Counted from the first letter of the stretch, positions 7,197 through 13,716 are shown. The stretch is 17,458 nucleotides of DNA from Candidatus Saccharimonadia bacterium (GCA_023268595.1 JALQUD010000010.1:1-17458), one strand, 5' to 3'. A program made the numbers and translations. The notes: generated by a model from the letters alone, not told the origin.

Positions 7197-7287
7197 ACTT
7201 TTTAGGTGTTTGTTCAAGCCTGGGACAGAGGTTCACACGTCGTTCCCGGGCTGTGACAGGCAGCTAGAGGCCAGGAGGAGAGCGCCT

Positions 7288-7623
7288 ATGTCATTCATGC
7301 CATCCAAGCAAGCTACCGTAGCCAAACCGAAGCCGCGTACCGTCCGTGCGGCCTCGATTCCAAGCCACGTTTTCACCGAATATGTCGGCACGCTCAAAGC
7401 CAAGCCACAGGACAAGCGTAAGTTGTCGCTCGGCAATTTCACGCCCGACCGCCCCGCCAAAGGTTATTCCATAAAGCTCAAGTCCCGCGGCGATACTGAA
7501 GACCCCTCCATCAATGCCGACATCGTCATGTCCGGCAATCCGGAGCGCCGCTATGAGCTGATGCTCCACCTGGACAACGGCACCGACCGCACGGTCAGCG
7601 CCGAAATCTGGGAAATGCGCTAG
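7288..7623 (+). CDS. Small hypothetical protein
   Basis: 111 residues; family not recognised. ATG at 7288 is chosen over an in-frame upstream ATG at 7210 because AGGAGG (7273-7278) stands nine bases before it. The N-terminal third is Lys/Pro/Ala-rich and basic (QATVAKPKPRTVRAA), probably disordered; the rest looks like a small beta-rich domain (GYSIKLKSR, ADIVMSGNPERRYELMLHLDN, RTVSAEIWEMR). No signal peptide or membrane helix. It is one of few genes here with a full Shine-Dalgarno and a longer leader, so its regulation differs from the leaderless neighbours. The two palindromes upstream may control it. Confidence 0.7.
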   Translation: MSFMPSKQATVAKPKPRTVRAASIPSHVFTEYVGTLKAKPQDKRKLSLGNFTPDRPAKGYSIKLKSRGDTEDPSINADIVMSGNPERRYELMLHLDNGTDRTVSAEIWEMR

Positions 7624-7689
7624 CCAGACTCCCGTCGCACAGCCGGCCAGATTCAAGCTGCAAGCGTGGCTGTATTGAATCGCAGTCCG

Positions 7690-7700
7690 TGGTATATACT
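7690..7700 (+). promoter_or_regulatory. -10 promoter of the response regulator gene
   Basis: TGG precedes overlapping TATATA and TATACT boxes; TATACT (7695-7700) ends nine bases before ATG, giving a very short leader. TTGAAT at 7675-7680 is too close to serve as a standard -35. Confidence 0.6.
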
Positions 7701-7709
7701 GGGAATACT

Positions 7710-8078
7710 ATGGCGAAAATTGCAATTATTGAGGACGACCAAGCCATCGCCCAAATGTACCGCTTTAAATTCGAAGCCGAAGGCGACCATGTCGAATCGG
7801 CGGAAAACGGCCGGCTTGGCCTGGAACTCGTAGAAAAGTTCAAACCTGACATGATCCTGCTGGATCTGATGATGCCCGAGATGACCGGTGAAGAGATGCT
7901 GGCCGAGATGCGTAAGCAACCGTGGGGCGAGAAAATCAAAGTCATCGTCCTGACCAATCGCGGCGAGCAGGAAATCCCACCACAAGTCAAAGAGCTTGGC
8001 GTGTTGGCGGTCATCCTCAAAGCCGATATGACTCCGCGGCAGGTCGCCCAGGTCGTCCGCGAACAGCTCGGCCGTTAA
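7710..8078 (+). CDS. Single-domain response regulator (CheY-like receiver)
   Basis: 122 residues, a complete receiver domain with no output domain. Acidic pocket E8-D9-D10, phospho-acceptor D52 in MILLDLMMPEMTG, T82 in VIVLTN and K104 in VILKAD are all present, so phosphorylation chemistry should be intact. ATG at 7710 is preferred over the in-frame ATG at 7689 because the receiver begins exactly there and the -10 box ends nine bases before it. Acts as phosphate relay or by binding a partner; no histidine kinase is in the window. Its stop codon is immediately followed by the stop of the convergent Nudix gene, with no bases between. Confidence 0.93.
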   Translation: MAKIAIIEDDQAIAQMYRFKFEAEGDHVESAENGRLGLELVEKFKPDMILLDLMMPEMTGEEMLAEMRKQPWGEKIKVIVLTNRGEQEIPPQVKELGVLAVILKADMTPRQVAQVVREQLGR

Positions 8079-8537
8079 TCAGTATTTAAAGAACAGCGGC
8101 CCCTGGTACTGGTGGATATCAGACTCCAGGTCACGCTCGGCGAAGAATGCCGGTTTGATATCGTCAACCTGTCCAGGATCCACGAATTCGATGACGGCGA
8201 TTTCTTCCTGACTGTGCGAGCCATTGGTCAGATCGCGACCAACGTAATCATCGACGTTAGTGACTTCAAAGAAGAACTCTATGTATTCGGTGTGGCCATG
8301 AGTGAACTGCTGCACGTATAGCAGCCGTCCGATCTCGGCCGCAACACCGGTCTCTTCCAACATCTCGCGGGCTACATTGTCGGTCAACGACTCATTAGCA
8401 TCGAGTTTGCCACCAGGTATACACCAATAATCGTTGACCTTATCCGAGTTAGCACCGTAAGGTTTGAGTTTTACTGCCAGCAGCTTACCTTCGTACACTA
8501 CCACGCCGCGGCAGGTTATTTTACGCATGAAGTCCAT
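8079..8537 (-). CDS. Nudix hydrolase
   Basis: 152 residues. A perfect Nudix box spans residues 43-65: GKLDANE, then seven residues, then REMLEETGV, supplying the metal-binding glutamates. Preceded by YWCIPGG as is usual. The start at 8537 is supported by AAAGGAG five to seven bases upstream; longer in-frame starts would run into the murD promoter. The family hydrolyses nucleoside diphosphates linked to another moiety; the exact substrate is not readable. A minus-strand TATACT at 8570-8565 is the likely -10, giving a leader with a ribosome binding site. The promoter region is divergent with murD. Confidence 0.9.
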   Translation of the reverse strand: MDFMRKITCRGVVVYEGKLLAVKLKPYGANSDKVNDYWCIPGGKLDANESLTDNVAREMLEETGVAAEIGRLLYVQQFTHGHTEYIEFFFEVTNVDDYVGRDLTNGSHSQEEIAVIEFVDPGQVDDIKPAFFAERDLESDIHQYQGPLFFKY

Positions 8538-8586
8538 CGCATCTCCTTTCAAAGTTGTCAGATTAGTATATCCGAGTCGGCCGATG

Positions 8587-8595
8587 TGGCATACT
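8587..8595 (+). promoter_or_regulatory. Leaderless extended -10 promoter of murD
   Basis: TGG then CATACT; the box ends exactly six bases before ATG at 8602, so transcription should begin at the A of the start codon. No Shine-Dalgarno is present. Confidence 0.7.
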
Positions 8596-8601
8596 GGACA
8601 C

Positions 8602-9957
8602 ATGAACATCGCTATCGTCGGCTTTGATACCGAAGGCCGCTCCACCTACGACTTCTTCGCAAACCAGATTCTTAGTGGCGCCGACCACCAACTGGCCATC
8701 TGCGACCAGAACCCGGACCTGACCGTCCCGGAAGACGCTGAAGCAGTGCTTGGCGACCATTATCTGGATAATTTGGATCGCTTTGACCTGATCGTCCGTA
8801 CCGCCGGCATGCACCCGCGTAAGATCCTGGACAAGAACCCGGGTGTCAGCGATAAGATCACCACCCATATTAATGAGTTCTTCAAGGCCGTGCCGACCGC
8901 CAACATCATCGGCATTACCGGTACCAAGGGCAAAGGCACCACCAGCACGCTGGTACACGATATGTTGGAAGCCAGCGGCAAAGACACATGGATCGGCGGC
9001 AATATCGGCATACCGCCGCTGGGGTTCATAGACCAGCTCAGCCCGGAATCGTGGGTCGTATTGGAGCTGTCGAGCTTCCAACTGATCGACCTGCGATACT
9101 CGCCGCATATTGCCGCTTGTCTGATGGTCGTACCGGAGCATCTGGATTGGCACGCCGATTTGGAAGAATACCTGACCGCCAAAGAACAACTGTTCGCCCG
9201 GCAAAATACCGCCGATATCGCAGTTTATTTCCACGACAACACCAACTCGGCCCGCATCGCCAGTGCCGGCCAGGGTGAGAAAATCCCCTACTACCATGTG
9301 CCGGGCGCCGAAGTCGCTGAGGGCATGGTAGTCATCGAGGGCACTGAGATCTGTCACACCGATGAAATCAAGCTGCTTGGCCAGCATAATTGGCAGAACG
9401 CCTGTGCCGCTGTGACCGTAGCCTGGCACGCCCTGACCATCGGCTGCGGCCCTGGCCAGCGCCCCGACCCGGAACCACTGCGTCAAGCTTTGACAACCTT
9501 CACCGGCCTGGAACATCGCCTGGAGTTCGTCCGGGAATTAGACGGCGTAAAGTATTACAATGACAGCTTTGGAACCACGCCGGAGACGGCCATGGTCGCC
9601 ATCCAAGCCTTCCAGGAACCTAAGGTCATCATACTGGGCGGGTCGGACAAGGGTGCCGGCTACGACGAACTAGCCAGCATCGTCGCCAGCGGCAATGTGC
9701 GCCATGCACTGCTCATCGGCGACCAGGCTGACCGCATCCGCCAAGCCCTGGAAGCCGCCGGTTTCCACGATCACTCCGATGGCGGTGACACCATGGAAGA
9801 AATCGTCGGCAAGCTGCACGCAGCCGCCCAACCCGGCGATGTCGGCCTGCTGTCCACCGGCTGTGCCAGCTTTGGCATGTTCAAGAATTATAAGGACCGT
9901 GGCAACCAGTTCAAGCAGGCTGTCCAAGCCCTGCCAGCAACACACCCAACTGCTTGA
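8602..9957 (+). CDS. murD: UDP-N-acetylmuramoyl-L-alanine--D-glutamate ligase (MurD)
   Basis: 451 residues, normal length for MurD. Adds D-glutamate to UDP-MurNAc-L-Ala in the cytoplasm, using ATP. N-terminal Rossmann-like start (NIAIVGFDTEGRSTYDF), ATP-binding loop GITGTKGKGTT (104-114), GGNIG (132-136), VLELSSFQL, GQHNWQNACAA, GLEHRLEFV, YYNDSFGTTPETA, IILGGSDKG and the C-terminal CASFGMFKNYKDRGNQFK, in the standard order. The NDSFGTTPETA segment differs from the common NDSKATN form. ATG at 8602 is chosen because the protein starts naturally there and the -10 lies six bases before; upstream in-frame starts would overlap the divergent Nudix gene. The last 47 bases overlap the end of the convergent murI gene, which supplies the D-glutamate substrate. 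Confidence 0.95.
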   Translation: MNIAIVGFDTEGRSTYDFFANQILSGADHQLAICDQNPDLTVPEDAEAVLGDHYLDNLDRFDLIVRTAGMHPRKILDKNPGVSDKITTHINEFFKAVPTANIIGITGTKGKGTTSTLVHDMLEASGKDTWIGGNIGIPPLGFIDQLSPESWVVLELSSFQLIDLRYSPHIAACLMVVPEHLDWHADLEEYLTAKEQLFARQNTADIAVYFHDNTNSARIASAGQGEKIPYYHVPGAEVAEGMVVIEGTEICHTDEIKLLGQHNWQNACAAVTVAWHALTIGCGPGQRPDPEPLRQALTTFTGLEHRLEFVRELDGVKYYNDSFGTTPETAMVAIQAFQEPKVIILGGSDKGAGYDELASIVASGNVRHALLIGDQADRIRQALEAAGFHDHSDGGDTMEEIVGKLHAAAQPGDVGLLSTGCASFGMFKNYKDRGNQFKQAVQALPATHPTA

Positions 9958-10564
9958 CGATGGCAGCCTCTGGCTGTAACACTACCGCCCTGCCGTTGGC
10001 GGACTCAAGGATAAGTTTCTCGATCCAGTGGTAATGAGTACACCCGAGCACGATGACGTCTGACCCTTGCCCACAGACGTCGTCTATCAGGCTGGCGATC
10101 TCTTTGCGTTCTATCTGGTTCGATTCGATCATGCGGGCCCACTGTGAGCAGTCCGGTTCGAGTATCTTCATACCTTTGGCGTACTGGCGCTTCAGGAACT
10201 GATACCGTTCACTACGCAACGTTGCCGGGGTAGCGCAGATGGTTATGATGCCCGTCCTGGTGCGGACGGTAGCCGGTTTGACCATCGGCTCGATGCCGAT
10301 CAATGGCACGTCCAACTCCTGGCGCAGCCGGTCTATGCCGTTGGTAGTCAGCGAATTGCAAGCGACGACGATGACGTCACTGGTCTCGGCCAACGGCCTG
10401 AGGACTTCCAGCGAGACGCGTACCATTTCTTCCGGCGTCTTGTCGCCGTACGGGACGTTCTTAGTGTCGCTGGCATAGTCGACGGTCACATCCGGAAAAG
10501 CTTTTTGGATAGCCCAGGCTACCGACAAACCGCCGGCCCCGGAATCAAATACACCTATTCTCAT
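9911..10564 (-). CDS. murI: Glutamate racemase (MurI)
   Basis: 217 residues. Interconverts L- and D-glutamate for peptidoglycan. Signature residues are present: D7-S8 in FDSGAGGLSV, Y39-G40 in VPYGDK, catalytic C69 in VVACNSLTTN, GIEPMVKPA (90-98), and catalytic C175 with H177 in GCTHYH. It is shorter than the usual 250-270 residues: the segment after GCTHYH is compact and the usual DS.E motif of the C-terminus reads QPEA. Both catalytic cysteines remain, so activity is expected. Convergent with murD and overlapping its 3' end by 47 bases, in a different reading frame. The minus-strand TATACT ends seven bases before ATG, so the mRNA is probably leaderless. Confidence 0.92.
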   Translation of the reverse strand: MRIGVFDSGAGGLSVAWAIQKAFPDVTVDYASDTKNVPYGDKTPEEMVRVSLEVLRPLAETSDVIVVACNSLTTNGIDRLRQELDVPLIGIEPMVKPATVRTRTGIITICATPATLRSERYQFLKRQYAKGMKILEPDCSQWARMIESNQIERKEIASLIDDVCGQGSDVIVLGCTHYHWIEKLILESANGRAVVLQPEAAIVKQLGVLLAGLGQPA

Positions 10565-10571
10565 AGCTGAT

Positions 10572-10577
10572 AGTATA
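10572..10577 (-). promoter_or_regulatory. Leaderless -10 promoter of murI
   Basis: Minus-strand TATACT, seven bases before the murI ATG. A mirror TATACT on the plus strand (10584-10589) forms an inverted repeat with it, six bases apart. Confidence 0.6.
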
Positions 10578-10626
10578 CGCCACTATACTGAGGAGTAACT
10601 GATGCGATATGATGCCCACCTCGCGC

Positions 10627-11439
10627 TCAGGCTTCGGCACGTAAGCGAGCTGCCCGGATGACATTGTCGAACAGGGCGCAGACCGTCAGCGGTCCTACCC
10701 CGCCCTTGGTCGGTGTCAGTACCAGGTCATCACGGTCGTAGACCTCGGAAGCCAGATCGCCGACGGTCTTGCCATTCTCGCTGGCCGTACCGGCGTCGAC
10801 GACCACCGCCTTGGTCTTGAGCATGTCCGGATAAATGATAGCCGGGCTACCGGTGGCGGTAATGATGATGTCGGACTGCAACGTCAGCGACGACAAGTCG
10901 TCGGTCGAGCGGTCAGCCACGGTCACATCCACGCCGGAATCGTTGAGTATCCGCTCCAAGGGTGCGCCGACCAGCTTGCCACGCCCGATGAGCAACACCT
11001 TCTGACCCTTGTTGAGGTCGATATTATACGCTGCCAGCAGCCACAAGATGGCCATCGGCGTGGCCGGGTCGAACACGGCCTGCGAGCCAAGCGCATCGAC
11101 ATCCTTGTCCGGAGCCACCAAGTTGACGATCTCATCGGTCTGCGACGGGTCGTCCAAGGGTAGCTGCACGATGATGCCATGCACCGAATCGTCAGCGTTC
11201 AAGCCGGCTATGGTTTCGGCGGCCTGGTCCTGGGATATGCGGTGCACATCCACATCAACCTGGATCTCGTTGCCGTAACGCTGCTTCATGCGCATATACA
11301 CATCGATGACCGGATTATCGACCGTGACCACGATGGCCAGCTTGGGCGCGATACCGTCAGCCTGTCGCAAGGCGCGCACCTGCTTGGCCTGCCGCTCCTG
11401 GATGAAGCCGGCCAGCTCGCTACCGTTAAGTAATTTCAT
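10627..11439 (-). CDS. folD: Bifunctional methylenetetrahydrofolate dehydrogenase/cyclohydrolase (FolD)
   Basis: 270 residues, close to the usual 280-290. Converts 5,10-methylene-THF to 10-formyl-THF. The catalytic Tyr-Lys pair is Y48 and K52 in DVYMRMK, followed by GIIVQLPL (88-95), KDVDALG (112-118), DPATPMAILWLL where most FolD proteins have PCTP, the nucleotide-binding GRGKLVGAP (152-160; GRS in most relatives) and the C-terminal TPTKGGVGPLT. The PCTP to PATP and GRS to GRG changes are seen in the sequence; the effect on cofactor preference is unknown. An extended -10 with TACAAT lies seven bases before ATG. Confidence 0.93.
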   Translation of the reverse strand: MKLLNGSELAGFIQERQAKQVRALRQADGIAPKLAIVVTVDNPVIDVYMRMKQRYGNEIQVDVDVHRISQDQAAETIAGLNADDSVHGIIVQLPLDDPSQTDEIVNLVAPDKDVDALGSQAVFDPATPMAILWLLAAYNIDLNKGQKVLLIGRGKLVGAPLERILNDSGVDVTVADRSTDDLSSLTLQSDIIITATGSPAIIYPDMLKTKAVVVDAGTASENGKTVGDLASEVYDRDDLVLTPTKGGVGPLTVCALFDNVIRAARLRAEA

Positions 11440-11446
11440 GTCAGCT

Positions 11447-11455
11447 ATTGTAACA
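11447..11455 (-). promoter_or_regulatory. Leaderless extended -10 promoter of folD
   Basis: TGT plus TACAAT on the minus strand, seven bases before ATG, with no Shine-Dalgarno in between. Confidence 0.65.
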
Positions 11456-11472
11456 GATACGGGTGTGCCACA

Positions 11473-11931
11473 TCAGGGCAAATGCGGATTGTGGCGCCAC
11501 TTGGCCTTGAAGCGCTGGGCAGCCGGTTTGTCGGGGTCGTCGTACTGAGCATCTCCAAAGGCCAGTATCGTGAAACCGATGGCAGGCAGCACGGCGGTCA
11601 TGACCGCGAATGCCGTACCCTTGTCAAAGCGGCGGCAGAATTCCTTCATACCGATGATCGTCACGACCAAGCCGACAACCGGCAACAAGCCCAGCAACGC
11701 CCACCAGCCTGGCTTGCCCGACAGCTCGTAGCGCACCCACGACTCATAGATCGGCACGGCAGCCTCCCAGCCCTTGCGGCCGGCTTTGCGCAGTACGATC
11801 CAGTACGACAGCACCTGCAATGCCGACGCCAAGGCGATGACGAATATGGCGGCACCCAACAGCACCGCGGCGGTACCTTGGATTGGCTGCGGCTGGCCGG
11901 CCGCCTGTGCGACGTAAGAAAGCGCTTGCAT
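11473..11931 (-). CDS. DUF5684-like small membrane protein
   Basis: 152 residues with three hydrophobic segments: about 21-44, 74-95 and 107-125. The pattern LRKAGRKGWEAAVPIYESWVRYELSGKPGWWALL, with an aromatic-rich loop followed by RFDKGTAFAV and a closing FGDAQY, matches DUF5684-like membrane proteins found near signal peptidases in other bacteria (family knowledge). Function is unknown. The tail after residue 130 is polar and basic and probably cytoplasmic. TAGGAT with an upstream TGC ends nine bases before ATG, so the leader is very short. Divergent from the LURP-one-related gene across a 67-bp gap that holds both promoters. Confidence 0.8.
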   Translation of the reverse strand: MQALSYVAQAAGQPQPIQGTAAVLLGAAIFVIALASALQVLSYWIVLRKAGRKGWEAAVPIYESWVRYELSGKPGWWALLGLLPVVGLVVTIIGMKEFCRRFDKGTAFAVMTAVLPAIGFTILAFGDAQYDDPDKPAAQRFKAKWRHNPHLP

Positions 11932-11940
11932 TACCCTCTT

Positions 11941-11949
11941 ATCCTAGCA
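11941..11949 (-). promoter_or_regulatory. Extended -10 promoter of the membrane protein gene
   Basis: TGC followed by TAGGAT on the minus strand, nine bases before ATG. Weaker match than the others. Confidence 0.5.
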
Positions 11950-11983
11950 AACATCGCATATATCACAGCAAACTCGGCAAGCT

Positions 11984-11992
11984 TGCTATACT
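11984..11992 (+). promoter_or_regulatory. Leaderless extended -10 promoter of the LURP-one-related gene
   Basis: TGC then TATACT, ending exactly six bases before the ATG at 11999. Confidence 0.7.
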
Positions 11993-11998
11993 GGCGCT

Positions 11999-12598
11999 AT
12001 GCAGACTTACCTCATCGAACAGAAGATCCGGCCGCTCGTCAACCAGTACGCCATTTATGAGGCCGGACCGGACGGCGTCAAAGGCAGCATGGTAGCCTTC
12101 GCCCAGCAGAAGCGTTTCGCTTTCAAGGAAGCCTTCACGATGTATGCCGACGACTCCAAACAACAGGTCTCATTCACCGTCAAAGCCCGCCAGGTATTGG
12201 ACTTCGGCGCCCGCTACGACGTAACCGATGCCGACGGCAAGACGCTCGGCACCATCGGCAAAGCCTTCAAGTCTTCCCTGTTGCGCAGCACCTGGCATAT
12301 CTTTGCGCCAGGTATCGAGGACAAACCGTTGCTCGTCATCCAGGAGCGCAGCCAGGCTCTGGCCATCTTCCGCCGTATCTGGGATTTCGTGCCATACATC
12401 GGCGATATTCCCTTCTTGCTGAAGTACCACTTTGATATGTCCGACCCCGATAACGGCCAAGTGGCCGCCACATACGAGAAGACCACCCTGTGGCGCGACC
12501 ACTACAAACTGAGCGTGGTCGGCGGTGGCGCCGAAGCCATCGATCCACGCGTGCTCATGAGCATGGGCGTGCTGCTTGACGCCATGCAGGGCCGCTAG
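11999..12598 (+). CDS. LURP-one-related (tubby-like fold) protein
   Basis: 199 residues. The course of the sequence fits the LURP-one-related/YxjI family: a short start (MQTYLIEQKIRPLVNQYAIY), a bridging RFAFKEAFTMYAD, repeated antiparallel strands (VSFTVKARQVLDFGARYDVTDADGKTLGTIGKAFKSS), a WHIF...LLVIQERS pair and a closing ATYEKTTLWRDHYKLSV. The family adopts the tubby/scramblase-like beta barrel; some members bind membranes, but the bacterial role is poorly defined. Here a hydrophobic FVPYIGDIPFLL segment might touch the membrane. Start chosen from the leaderless promoter six bases upstream. Assignment rests on pattern recognition. Confidence 0.72.
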   Translation: MQTYLIEQKIRPLVNQYAIYEAGPDGVKGSMVAFAQQKRFAFKEAFTMYADDSKQQVSFTVKARQVLDFGARYDVTDADGKTLGTIGKAFKSSLLRSTWHIFAPGIEDKPLLVIQERSQALAIFRRIWDFVPYIGDIPFLLKYHFDMSDPDNGQVAATYEKTTLWRDHYKLSVVGGGAEAIDPRVLMSMGVLLDAMQGR

Positions 12599-12662
12599 CA
12601 CCGATCATCTATCCTTCGTCCGCTCGCGGCGGCATTGTTTCGCAGTCCGGCCCAGCTAACTA

Positions 12663-12691
12663 TTGTCAAAACACCTCTGTTTTGCTATAGT
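12663..12691 (+). promoter_or_regulatory. Strong promoter of tRNA-Lys
   Basis: TTGTCA (12663-12668), a 17-base spacer and TATAGT (12686-12691) with an extended TGC. Predicted start near 12698, about 15 bases before the mature tRNA. It is the best full -35/-10 pair in the window. Confidence 0.8.
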
Positions 12692-12712
12692 AATCATCGT
12701 CCAATACCAATT

Positions 12713-12789
12713 GGGCCATTAGCTCAGCTGGTTAGAGCAGCGGCCTCTTAAGCCGCGTGTCCTGGGTTCGAGTCCCAGATGGCCCTCCA
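12713..12789 (+). tRNA. tRNA-Lys(CUU)
   Basis: 77 bases including an encoded CCA. The cloverleaf folds fully: acceptor GGGCCAT with ATGGCCC, D arm GCTC/GAGC, anticodon stem GCGGC/GCCGC around the loop CTCTTAA with anticodon CTT, variable GTGTC, T arm CTGGG/CCCAG with loop TTCGAGT. The discriminator base reads T before CCA, unusual because lysine tRNAs normally carry A or G there. The 3' 22 bases recur downstream at 13052-13073 and, shortened, at 13751-13767. Confidence 0.93.
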
Positions 12790-12830
12790 TATAAAAACAC
12801 TCAGCCGTAAGGTTGGGTGTTTTTATATGG
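12787..12830 (+). terminator. Long hairpin terminator directly after tRNA-Lys
   Basis: A 20-pair stem with two G-T wobbles and a GTAA loop begins at the CCA of the tRNA. The core CAGCC/GGTTG is flanked by A-rich and T-rich arms, giving a T-run on both strands, so it can act in both directions. An almost exact reverse complement of the whole 44-base element occurs at 13666-13709. Confidence 0.8.
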
Positions 12831-12837
12831 CTGCGCT

Positions 12838-13017
12838 ACTAGGAACTCGGACTCAGGACATGCGCAGCGTGTCCTGGTGAGAAATGCCGGTGGCATTTCG
12901 TAAGGCAACCTTCCGATGCCGACTGGTTCGGCAATCGTGAAGTTGCGGGTGAGACGAGCTAGTAGCTCGTCTCAAGGGCATGTAACTGATTCGGAACTAT
13001 GTTTCGAGTAAGTTACT
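12838..13017 (+). ncRNA. Candidate structured RNA (dense stem-loop segment)
   Basis: Successive stem-loops cover nearly all of this 180-base segment: 12852-12881 (nine-pair core, GCA loop), 12881-12899 (eight pairs, GGT loop), 12905-12946 (17 pairs with three single-base bulges, CTGGT loop), 12951-12973 (ten pairs, AGT loop) and 12982-13016 (13 pairs with a symmetric 3x3 internal loop, TAT loop). No long ORF fits. The exact 180 bases are missing from the related unit at 13669-13767, so they behave as a discrete insert. I do not recognise it: the conserved cores of group I introns, RNase P RNA and tmRNA are not evident. Transcription strand is inferred from the tRNA promoter upstream and a terminator downstream. 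Confidence 0.5.
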
Positions 13018-13068
13018 GCCGGGCCTGCGGTACGTAGGCGCCGGAGGTGGGTCGAGTCCCAGATGGCC
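13016..13068 (+). repeat. 53-bp direct repeat containing a tRNA-Lys 3'-end remnant, copy 1
   Basis: Identical to 13715-13767. It contains a hairpin with CCGG outer arms and a seven-pair inner stem around GTA (13019-13044), then a T-arm-like TGGG...CCCA segment and part of the tRNA-Lys acceptor end. At this copy the match to the tRNA continues to CCA at 13073 (22 bases, 13052-13073, identical to 12768-12789). Confidence 0.85.
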
Positions 13069-13088
13069 CTCCAGTTCCGATCACGCTT

Positions 13089-13117
13089 AAAGCTTCTCTC
13101 AACAGAGAAGCCTTTTT
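13089..13117 (+). terminator. Intrinsic terminator upstream of tadA-like gene
   Basis: GCTTCTCT and AGAGAAGC (13092-13099, 13104-13111) form an eight-pair stem with a CAAC loop, followed by C and five T. It would end transcripts coming from the tRNA/structured-RNA segment. The tadA-like promoter begins at its T-run. Confidence 0.8.
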
Positions 13118-13125
13118 GTTACACT
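13117..13125 (+). promoter_or_regulatory. Leaderless extended -10 promoter of the tadA-like gene
   Basis: TGT then TACACT, ending exactly six bases before ATG at 13132. Confidence 0.65.
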
Positions 13126-13131
13126 ATCTCC

Positions 13132-13617
13132 ATGACAGACGAAGATTTTATGCGACTCGCCCTAAATGAGGCTGAGCAGGCTACGCAAAAAGGTAACTGG
13201 CCTATAGGTTGCGTGATTGTCCTAGACGGCCAAGTTATAGCCAAAGCACATAACTTGGTTTATTCATCAGAGAGTCGGCTTGCGCATGCCGAACTAATCG
13301 CACTCGAAGCAGCACAGCCACAGATTTTTAAACGTCTCGGAGAGGCTATTCTTTATACGACATACGAACCATGTCCCATGTGTTTAGGAGCATGTCTGAA
13401 TGCAAGACTTAAGAAAGTCGTTTATAGTGTGGACTTGAATGATAGTGGCGCAGTACGTTTAGTCGACCATTTGCCGCAACTTTATAAAGATGGAGATTAT
13501 GGCACTGAATTCGTGGGCGGCGTGCTGGCCAGCGAAAGTGAGGCTGTTTACCGTAAAGGCGAGGAGGCTGTACTGGCAGTCCGCCAAGCACTAGCTGACC
13601 AAGTCGGCAATAAATAA
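13132..13617 (+). CDS. TadA-like nucleoside/tRNA adenosine deaminase
   Basis: 161 residues. Zinc-dependent cytidine/deoxycytidylate deaminase fold: zinc ligands and proton shuttle are H52 and E54 in LAHAELIAL and C81/C84 in EPCPMC. The overall course (PIGCVIVLDGQVIAKAHN, ILYTTYEPCPMCLGACLNARLKKVVYSV) fits TadA and related free-base/nucleoside deaminases. TadA makes inosine at the wobble position of tRNA-Arg; DPTAHAE and the usual MCAGA motif are replaced by SRLAHAE and MCLGA, so a free nucleoside or guanine substrate is possible. ATG at 13132 is set by the promoter six bases upstream. The gene lies between copies of a tRNA-Lys 3'-end repeat (GCCCTCCA at 13066-13073 and 13661-13668), and is less GC-rich than the central housekeeping genes, both consistent with acquisition. 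Confidence 0.85.
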   Translation: MTDEDFMRLALNEAEQATQKGNWPIGCVIVLDGQVIAKAHNLVYSSESRLAHAELIALEAAQPQIFKRLGEAILYTTYEPCPMCLGACLNARLKKVVYSVDLNDSGAVRLVDHLPQLYKDGDYGTEFVGGVLASESEAVYRKGEEAVLAVRQALADQVGNK

Positions 13618-13660
13618 CTCACTACTCACTGCTATTTCAGTTCGGATAACGTCTACTATA

Positions 13661-13716
13661 GCCCTCCATATAAAAACACCCAACCTTGCGGCTGAGTGTT
13701 TTTATATGGCTGCGCT
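13661..13716. repeat. Second copy of the post-tRNA unit start (GCCCTCCA plus flipped hairpin)
   Basis: GCCCTCCATATAAAAACAC (13661-13679) repeats 12782-12800 directly. It is followed by the flipped hairpin and by GGCTGCGCT (13708-13716), which also follows the first hairpin at 12829-12837. Confidence 0.8.
13666..13709. terminator. Bidirectional hairpin terminator, inverted copy
   Basis: Reverse complement of 12787-12830 with one difference next to the loop (TTGCGG against TTACGG). Same 44-base length and T-rich arms on both strands. It lies about 50 bases after the tadA-like stop and can terminate it. Confidence 0.8.

Larger units (their letters stand above)
7017..7287. other. Divergent intergenic region with two palindromes
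   Basis: 271 bp between the minus-strand HTH-methyltransferase and a plus-strand small gene. It contains GCTACA/TGTAGC arms (7082-7102), a perfect 16-bp palindrome (7112-7127) and a 15-bp near-perfect palindrome (7182-7196). No convincing ORF or RNA gene is seen in it. Confidence 0.6.

Noticed and set aside
8563..9516. Long minus-strand ORF opposite murD
   Set aside because: It is a frame shadow of murD, which has full family motifs in order and its own promoter.
10602..10661. 19-codon plus-strand ORF with GAGGAG six bases before ATG, between murI and folD
   Set aside because: The plus-strand TATACT would start transcription after the GAGGAG, so the site would not be in the mRNA, and the ORF runs antisense into the folD end. 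Too short to support without conservation.
12838..13073. Group I intron, tmRNA or RNase P RNA
   Set aside because: The segment is highly structured and ends in a tRNA-like 3' end, but I find no group I core, the boundaries cannot be set so that the insert ends in G, and no tmRNA tag ORF or RNase P signature is visible. The upstream tRNA is complete.
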